A DNA stretch of 19,003 bases from an uncultured Candidatus Melainabacteria bacterium (GTDB taxonomy: Bacteria > Cyanobacteriota > Vampirovibrionia > Gastranaerophilales > Gastranaerophilaceae). The notes below the pieces were generated by a model. It did not search any database. It had not been told where the DNA came from and was given only the letters and a program-made list of their open reading frames with translations. Positions within the stretch are counted from its first letter, which is position 1. Each line of letters opens with the position of its first letter. This document shows, piece by piece, positions 14,352-19,003 of this stretch. The DNA lies in contig CALBKW010000123.1 of the NCBI GenBank assembly GCA_937895785.1, forward strand, positions 1-19,003, given 5' to 3'. A program made the translations under genes and the position numbers.

Positions 14352-15668
14352 ATGTCAAAATTATTGAAAGAAAAACTAGACTTAAAAGAAGTAAAACAAA
14401 TATTTATTAATGGGATTAAAGATTCAACAGAAGAACTTAAAATCGGCTTTGAGTACGAACGTTTGCCTATCTTAACTGAGAATAACAACTCCGCACCTTA
14501 TGAAGGTATTGACGGTGTTTGCGAGGTTTTAAGACTTTATGCAAGAAATGAAAATTGGGATTACTTGCTAGATAAAAATAACATTATTGGTTTAAAAAAA
14601 TTACATAATACACTAACACTTGAACCTGGTTCTCAAATGGAATTGAGTATAAAACCATATAGAAGTATCAAAAAAATCGAACAAAAAATTAATGAACTTG
14701 ATTCTGCTCTTTTACCACTTTTGAACGAATTTGATATAAAACTTTTGAATTATGGCGTTTCAGTTTTATCAACTTACAAAAATATAAAGCTATTGCCCAA
14801 ACGCAGATATCATATAATGGCAAATTATTTATGGGGAATTTTGTCTGATGTAATGATGCGAGAAACAGCAGGGATTCAGGCTGGCTTTGATTACACAAGC
14901 GAAGAAGATGCAATGCGCAAATTTAGGTTAGCAAATATGCTTTCACCTTTTGCAACTGCAATGTTTGCCAATTCCCCAATCAGAGGCGGAGTTGATACAG
15001 GATATAAGACATTTAGAGCACTTGCATGGCTTAATACTGATTCTGAGAGATGCGGATTAAACCTAAATTTAGAAAGTTTTGATGATTATATAAACAAAAT
15101 TTTAAAAACTCCAATGATAATGTTCCAACGCGAAGAAGAAGTCCACGCAGTTAATGGCACAATGTCACTAGAGCAATTTATGACACATGAATACTTAGGC
15201 GAAATTGCAAACCTTGACGACTTCAAACTGTCTGCAAACTTGTATTTTCCAGATGTTCGATTAAGAAAATTTATTGAAATCAGAAATCAAGATTGCGTAG
15301 GCAAAGGACTTCAATACGCTTTGCTTGCTTTCTATAAAGGAATTTTGTATTCAGAAAAATCAATGCAAGAAGTTGAAGTGTTATTCAAAAATTATAAACC
15401 TCAACACATTACAGAATTGAGATATAACATTCCAAAACTTGCAACTCAAGCTCTTTTTGCCAACATAAAAGCAAAAGATATTATAAAAGAACTTTTAACA
15501 ATTTCTGAAAACGGTTTGAATGAAATGAATGAAGGTGAAGAAAAATATCTTGAGCCCATTCAAGATTTAGCTTATCAAGGCTTATGTCCTGCTGATATTA
15601 TCTTGAAAAATTGGTATGGTTCTTGGAATAAAGATATTAATAAATTAGTAGAATATGTATCAAACTAA
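14352..15668 (+). CDS. gshA: Glutamate-cysteine ligase, plant/cyanobacterial-type (GCS2 family)
   Basis: 438 aa. It joins glutamate and cysteine through the gamma-carboxyl group using ATP, the first step of glutathione synthesis. Signatures of the GCS2 family: KIGFEYERLPI (30-40, glutamate and metal-binding acidic residues), EGIDGVCEVL (51-60), and LTLEPGSQMELS (88-99), where the usual Gly-Gly reads Gly-Ser. RYHIMANYLWG, MMRETAGIQAGFDYTSEED and ANSPIRGG (substrate and ATP site segments) follow. The same family includes EgtA-like and other gamma-glutamyl ligases, so the amine substrate is inferred. It has its own promoter and good ribosome binding site; no gshB lies nearby, so gamma-glutamylcysteine could be the end product. 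Confidence 0.83.
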   Translation: MSKLLKEKLDLKEVKQIFINGIKDSTEELKIGFEYERLPILTENNNSAPYEGIDGVCEVLRLYARNENWDYLLDKNNIIGLKKLHNTLTLEPGSQMELSIKPYRSIKKIEQKINELDSALLPLLNEFDIKLLNYGVSVLSTYKNIKLLPKRRYHIMANYLWGILSDVMMRETAGIQAGFDYTSEEDAMRKFRLANMLSPFATAMFANSPIRGGVDTGYKTFRALAWLNTDSERCGLNLNLESFDDYINKILKTPMIMFQREEEVHAVNGTMSLEQFMTHEYLGEIANLDDFKLSANLYFPDVRLRKFIEIRNQDCVGKGLQYALLAFYKGILYSEKSMQEVEVLFKNYKPQHITELRYNIPKLATQALFANIKAKDIIKELLTISENGLNEMNEGEEKYLEPIQDLAYQGLCPADIILKNWYGSWNKDINKLVEYVSN

Positions 15669-15670
15669 TT

Positions 15671-15832
15671 GTTACTAAAATTGATGCCACAGACATTAGT
15701 TCAAATTTAAAATCAGGGTATGGACTTGCATCTTTGGTTCTTCAAAATGACAATATGGATTATTTGAAAGCCACAAATGGCACTTGCAAAAACGGTAAAG
15801 TGCTTAGTTGGACAAATACTTCTTGCAAGTAA
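15671..15832 (+). pseudogene. Remnant of a pilin-like protein gene (C-terminal fragment)
   Basis: A reading frame of 53 codons to TAA at 15830 has no ATG, GTG or TTG in a plausible place: the first ATG is far inside and no ribosome binding site precedes it. Upstream the frame is open only to 15644, inside gshA. The peptide has the look of a protein C terminus: SGYGLASLVLQNDNMDYLK, then two cysteines in a short GKVLSW loop ending TSCK. This resembles the disulfide-closed ends of type IV pilin-like proteins, judged from memory of the family. It may be a deletion remnant. The coding look is moderate; the pilin link is inference. Confidence 0.4.
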
Positions 15833-15862
15833 AAAGTTTTTCCTAGAACAATCAAAACCTTC

Positions 15863-15890
15863 TGTCATTCATAATGACAAAATATTTTAT
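15863..15890 (+). terminator. Weak hairpin, possible terminator
   Basis: TGTCATT-CAT-AATGACA forms a 7 bp stem with a 3 nt loop, followed by AAAATATTTTAT, an imperfect T tract. It lies between the pilin-like remnant and the mlaE promoter and may end gshA transcription. The rest of the 278 nt gap between gshA and mlaE (15669-15946) holds only the remnant and the mlaE promoter. Confidence 0.4.
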
Positions 15891-15909
15891 AATTACAAAT
15901 GTAAACATA

Positions 15910-15939
15910 TTGCCTTTATAGCTGTATTTGTAGTATAAT
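15910..15939 (+). promoter_or_regulatory. mlaE promoter placing the start at the AUG
   Basis: TTGCCT (15910-15915), an 18 nt spacer, and TATAAT (15934-15939), which ends 7 nt before the mlaE ATG at 15947. Transcription should begin at or within a base of the ATG. No Shine-Dalgarno sequence is present. Confidence 0.6.
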
Positions 15940-15946
15940 TGACACA

Positions 15947-16756
15947 ATGGAACAACTTAGGGAACAGCTAAAAAATACTGCAACTTTTCAGTTTTTGAAA
16001 TTAATTGCAGATGAATTTGAAGTTTTTTTCACAACGCTTGGAGAGATTATGATTCAAGGGCTGTCTACTCTAAAATACATTTTTACTGGACAAATCAACT
16101 GGAAAGCGGTTATTGAGCAATCTTCTCGTTTTGGCGTAAGCTCTTTACCTATCACGATTTCTATTGTAAGTATGACCTCAATCATTGTAGCCATGCAGGT
16201 AGCTGGAGAAATGGTTAAGCAAGGCGGTGGAAACTATGTAGGAATGATGGTTGCACTTTTGACCGTCCGCGAAACAGGTATCATTATGTCGGGCTTTGCA
16301 ATTATTTCAATGATTGGCTCATCTTTGGCTTCTGAACTTGCAACAATGCGAGTTACTGAACAAATAGATGCTATGAAGGTTTTGAGCGTTGACCCTATAA
16401 AATACTTATTTGTTCCACGAGTAATTGCTGGAACTTTAATGATGCCACCTGTATTAATCGTAGCATCAACTTTCGGTATTCTAGGTGGTGGTTTAGCCTC
16501 AACTATGGCATCAGAATTAAGCTACAAGGCTTATTTTTCATCAGTTTGGGCTGGATTATATATTTATGACATAAAAGTTGCAATCGCAAAAGCCTTTGTT
16601 TACGGGTTTACTATTGCATTAATCAGTTGCACTTGCGGTTATATCGCTAAAGGTGGTGCAAAAGGCGTAGGTTTAGCAACAACAAAGGCGGTTGTTTGGT
16701 CTTTTGTTGCAATAGTTATTTGGGATTTAGTTTTCTCAATAGCATTTTTCTTCTAA
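15947..16756 (+). CDS. mlaE: MlaE-family lipid ABC transporter permease
   Basis: 269 aa inner-membrane permease of the MCE/Mla phospholipid transport system. An N-terminal amphipathic helix is followed by hydrophobic segments at about 66-88, 112-128, 158-180 and 220-268. The family core SSLASELATMRVTEQIDAMKVLSVDP (126-150) is very clear. It is transcribed with mlaF, which starts 12 nt downstream. The substrate is expected to be phospholipid moved between inner and outer membrane; the direction is not shown by sequence. Confidence 0.95.
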   Translation: MEQLREQLKNTATFQFLKLIADEFEVFFTTLGEIMIQGLSTLKYIFTGQINWKAVIEQSSRFGVSSLPITISIVSMTSIIVAMQVAGEMVKQGGGNYVGMMVALLTVRETGIIMSGFAIISMIGSSLASELATMRVTEQIDAMKVLSVDPIKYLFVPRVIAGTLMMPPVLIVASTFGILGGGLASTMASELSYKAYFSSVWAGLYIYDIKVAIAKAFVYGFTIALISCTCGYIAKGGAKGVGLATTKAVVWSFVAIVIWDLVFSIAFFF

Positions 16757-16768
16757 GGATAAAAAAAT

Positions 16769-17488
16769 ATGATAAAAGTAGAACATTTAGTAAAATCATT
16801 TTATGATAAAACAGTTTTAAAGGATATTTCGTTTGAGGTAAAAGACGGTGAAACATTAGCAATAGTTGGTTTTTCTGGTTCTGGTAAAAGTACCATTTTA
16901 AAAATTATTTGCGGACTTTTAGAGGCTGATTCTGGTACAATTCAAACTTCAGAAGGCGATATTGCAATGGTATTCCAATATTCAGCTCTATTCGATTCTT
17001 TAAATATCTTTGATAACATTAGTTTTGCACTTCAAGAAAGAAAAGATTTACGCAAAAAATATTCTCAAGCAGATTTAGAAAAAATTGTTGAAGAAAAACT
17101 TAAGCTAGTAGGTTTGCAAGGCATTGAAAACAAATTTCCGTCAGAGCTTTCAGGCGGTATGCAAAAACGTGTAAGTTTTGCCCGTGCAATTGTAACAAAC
17201 CCTAAAACAATCCTTTATGATGAACCAACAGCAGGGTTAGACCCAATTTCTTCAACATTGATTGAAGATTATATCGTGAGATTAAAAGAAACTACTCACG
17301 CATCTTCAATTGTTGTAACTCACCAAATGTCGACAATTATGAGAACCGCAGACCAAGTTCTTATGTTATATGACGGCAAAGCCGTATTTCAGGGCACTCC
17401 ACAAGAAATGTGCAACGCTGGAAACGATTACACAAAACAATTTGTAACATCATCGTTAACAGGTCCAATGAAAATGTTAACAGAGTAG
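16769..17488 (+). CDS. mlaF: MlaF-type ABC transporter ATPase
   Basis: 239 aa ATPase that powers the MlaE permease. Walker A is GFSGSGKST (34-42), the Q-loop is in AMVFQYSALFDSL, the signature motif LSGGMQKRVSFARAI, Walker B TILYDEPTAGLDP and the switch His in VVTHQMS. The FDSLNIFDNI segment is typical of the MlaF/MkL branch. An AAGGAT ribosome binding site precedes the ATG. It lies between the permease gene and the MCE gene, the usual order. Confidence 0.96.
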   Translation: MIKVEHLVKSFYDKTVLKDISFEVKDGETLAIVGFSGSGKSTILKIICGLLEADSGTIQTSEGDIAMVFQYSALFDSLNIFDNISFALQERKDLRKKYSQADLEKIVEEKLKLVGLQGIENKFPSELSGGMQKRVSFARAIVTNPKTILYDEPTAGLDPISSTLIEDYIVRLKETTHASSIVVTHQMSTIMRTADQVLMLYDGKAVFQGTPQEMCNAGNDYTKQFVTSSLTGPMKMLTE

Positions 17489-17494
17489 TTTTTT

Positions 17495-17503
17495 TGATAT
17501 AAT
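17495..17503 (+). promoter_or_regulatory. Internal extended -10 promoter before mlaD
   Basis: TGATATAAT lies 7 nt after the mlaF stop and 28 nt before the mlaD ATG. TTAACA at 17477-17482 could be a -35 with a short 15 nt spacer. It would allow mlaD to be made in excess of the other two components. Confidence 0.5.
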
Positions 17504-17531
17504 TAAATTAATTTAAAATAGGTAAGTAAAC

Positions 17532-18896
17532 ATGGATAAAATCAAATCATCATCATTCAAAGTAGGCGTTTTAACACTTATAGCACTTGTAATCTTAATA
17601 CTTACAATTCTATGGGTAAAAGGTAGAGCATTCTCATCTGCTGAAAGAATTGAAGTACATTTCAAAGACGTAAACGGTATGAGAGCTGGCTCTGGCGTAC
17701 AAATGATGGGGCTAAGAGTAGGTCAAGTAGAAGAAATTACACCTGTCGTTGACGGTGAAAAGAGCTACGTAAAATTAAAGTTCGTTATCACTGAACCAAA
17801 TATCACTATTCCCAAAGCATCTATGATTTCTATCCAACAATCAGGCTTGATTGGTGAACAATTCCTTGAAATTACACCACCCAAAACAAGAACTTTGTAC
17901 TTGCCTGTAGTTGGTAAAAACTTAATCTTCAAAGACGATCCTGTAGAAATAAAACTTGATGACAAATACTATGATGTAGGTTACATCAAAGATACAAGAG
18001 TTGTTTTGACAAAAACAATTCCTCTTTTAATGCAAGATAAAGTAAAAACAACTTATGCATACAAAATTGACTACGTCGTAAATATGCCAGGGTTAATTTT
18101 ACCTGAATTTATGAAGGGTGAACAAATTAAAACAAAAGGTGTAAACAAAATGAGAATTTCAGCACTAGATAACGAAGCGTTGCCATATCCTCAAACAGAT
18201 TCACCTTATACAGTAATTGAGCCAATGAGAATTTCAGACTTTATGGATTTGCAATATAAAGCTGCTGCATCATTGACCGAAACAAACCAAAAAGTTAATG
18301 ACCTATTGTCTGATAAAGTTATTAGCGATTTGAAACAATCTGTTGTAAACATCAACGCTTTAACAGCACAAGCAACAACTACAATGGAAAAAGCTGAAAA
18401 ATTGATTGATTCTTCTAACGAGGATTTAAATCAAATGATGAAAATGCTTGATAGCTTTACTAAAAACTTTGATAAACTTACAAAACTTGCTGATAATATT
18501 GTTGGAGACCCTCAATTTAAACCAACTATGTTTGAAGCTACAAAAGCAATGACAAACTTTACAAACAACTTGAATAAAGTTATGGATAACACTGATGCTA
18601 AACAACTTGGTGCAGATTTGAATGCAATTGTTAGCAACGTAAACGATATTAGTGCATCAGTTAATATGATGACTAAAGACCAAAAACTTAAAACTCAAGT
18701 GTTTGAAACAGTTACTAACGTAAACAAAGCTATGGTTGATTTGTCAAAAGCATTGGAAGTTGTAAACTCAATGAGTCCAACAGAAAAATGCCAAATGACT
18801 CAAACTCTTAACGACGTAGCAAAAACAGCAAGCAATTTAAGAAAATTCACTGATAAATTGAATAAGAGATTCTTATTATTCAGATTGATGTTCTAA
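17532..18896 (+). CDS. mlaD: MlaD-type MCE-domain lipid-binding protein with extra segment
   Basis: 454 aa. Residues ~11-29 are a single membrane anchor (VGVLTLIALVILILTILWV), followed by the MCE domain (~38-118: VHFKDVNGMRAGSGVQMMGLRVG, ISIQQSGLIGEQFLEI), which forms rings that guide lipids across the periplasm. The protein is much longer than E. coli MlaD (about 183 aa). A beta-looking segment of ~115 residues (119-235) with no recognised motif precedes a long helical, coiled-coil-prone tail (~236-440). The last residues, RFLLFRLMF, are hydrophobic and could dock on a membrane or partner. It completes the mlaE-mlaF-mlaD set and may also be served by the promoter just upstream. The ribosome binding site (TAGGTAAG) is weak. 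Confidence 0.92.
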   Translation: MDKIKSSSFKVGVLTLIALVILILTILWVKGRAFSSAERIEVHFKDVNGMRAGSGVQMMGLRVGQVEEITPVVDGEKSYVKLKFVITEPNITIPKASMISIQQSGLIGEQFLEITPPKTRTLYLPVVGKNLIFKDDPVEIKLDDKYYDVGYIKDTRVVLTKTIPLLMQDKVKTTYAYKIDYVVNMPGLILPEFMKGEQIKTKGVNKMRISALDNEALPYPQTDSPYTVIEPMRISDFMDLQYKAAASLTETNQKVNDLLSDKVISDLKQSVVNINALTAQATTTMEKAEKLIDSSNEDLNQMMKMLDSFTKNFDKLTKLADNIVGDPQFKPTMFEATKAMTNFTNNLNKVMDNTDAKQLGADLNAIVSNVNDISASVNMMTKDQKLKTQVFETVTNVNKAMVDLSKALEVVNSMSPTEKCQMTQTLNDVAKTASNLRKFTDKLNKRFLLFRLMF

Positions 18897-18899
18897 ATT

Positions 18900-19003
18900 A
18901 TGAATTTAAAAAACGAAATTACTAAAATACATTACAACATAAAATCTAATGCTTGGCTTGAGCCAATCTTAGATTTTATGGCTGTATTTTATAGTAAAAT
19001 TAC
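18900..19003 (+). CDS. Possible start of a further gene, runs off the window
   Basis: An ATG 3 nt after the mlaD stop opens a frame of 34 codons that is still open at the window edge. It has no Shine-Dalgarno sequence, and the peptide (MNLKNEITKIHYNIK...) matches no family I recognise. The frame contains a long inverted repeat and a promoter-like stretch, so it may be intergenic DNA instead. In AT-rich DNA an open frame of this length can occur by chance. Confidence 0.35.
   Translation, partial: MNLKNEITKIHYNIKSNAWLEPILDFMAVFYSKI
18938..18980 (+). repeat. Long two-step inverted repeat after mlaD
   Basis: Outer arms CATAAAATCTAA (18938-18949) and TTAGATTTTATG (18969-18980) are perfect 12 bp complements. 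Inside them TTGGCT (18953-18958) and AGCCAA (18961-18966) pair around a 2 nt loop, leaving a 3/2 nt internal bulge. It could terminate the mla operon, although no clean T run follows, or be an operator. Confidence 0.7.

Overview
The window is an AT-rich (roughly one third G+C by eye), densely coding bacterial chromosome segment with no sign of phage or insertion sequences. The gene set suggests a Gram-negative-type envelope (MlaE/MlaF/MlaD lipid transporter), anaerobic metabolism ([FeFe]-hydrogenase maturase HydF), the non-mevalonate isoprenoid pathway (IspE) and a plant/cyanobacterial-type glutamate-cysteine ligase. Together with the low G+C and very clean TATAAT promoters, this fits a gut lineage of non-photosynthetic Cyanobacteria (Gastranaerophilales/Melainabacteria). 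That placement is inference from gene content only.

Region 1 (1-4133, + strand) is a signalling-plus-housekeeping operon. It holds the end of a TPR protein, a protein joining a degenerate serine-recombinase-like fold to an HDOD domain, a double-GAF GGDEF diguanylate cyclase, and TsaE and TsaB of the tRNA t6A pathway. A SAM-dependent methyltransferase follows (4189-5058). Region 2 (5102-8161, +) starts with a good -10 box. A small soluble histidine kinase overlaps a REC-GGDEF-REC response regulator in which the first REC and the GGDEF are degenerate. A separately promoted, membrane-anchored protein of unknown family comes next.

Region 3 (8142-10518) has a convergent GNAT acetyltransferase, a tRNA-Ile(GAT) with its own terminator, hydF, and gatC with a strong terminator. 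Region 4 (10573-12593, +) is pyrG followed at 2 nt by a PPC/DUF296 protein. Region 5 (12590-14256, - strand) is an rsmA-ispE operon. Region 6 (14300-15946) is gshA with its own promoter, followed by what looks like a C-terminal remnant of a pilin-like gene.

Region 7 (15910-19003, +) is the mlaE-mlaF-mlaD lipid-transport locus. mlaE has a promoter placing the transcript start at the AUG, and mlaD has an extra promoter. After mlaD lie a long inverted repeat and either the start of another gene or a new promoter.

The main points of interest are the recombinase-like/HDOD fusion next to an active-looking cyclase, the kinase/degenerate-regulator pair, several genes that look leaderless, an unrecognised cysteine-containing exported protein, an extra segment in MlaD, and a promoter-like sequence shared between the mlaE upstream region and the right edge. 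No CRISPR array or known defence system was seen.
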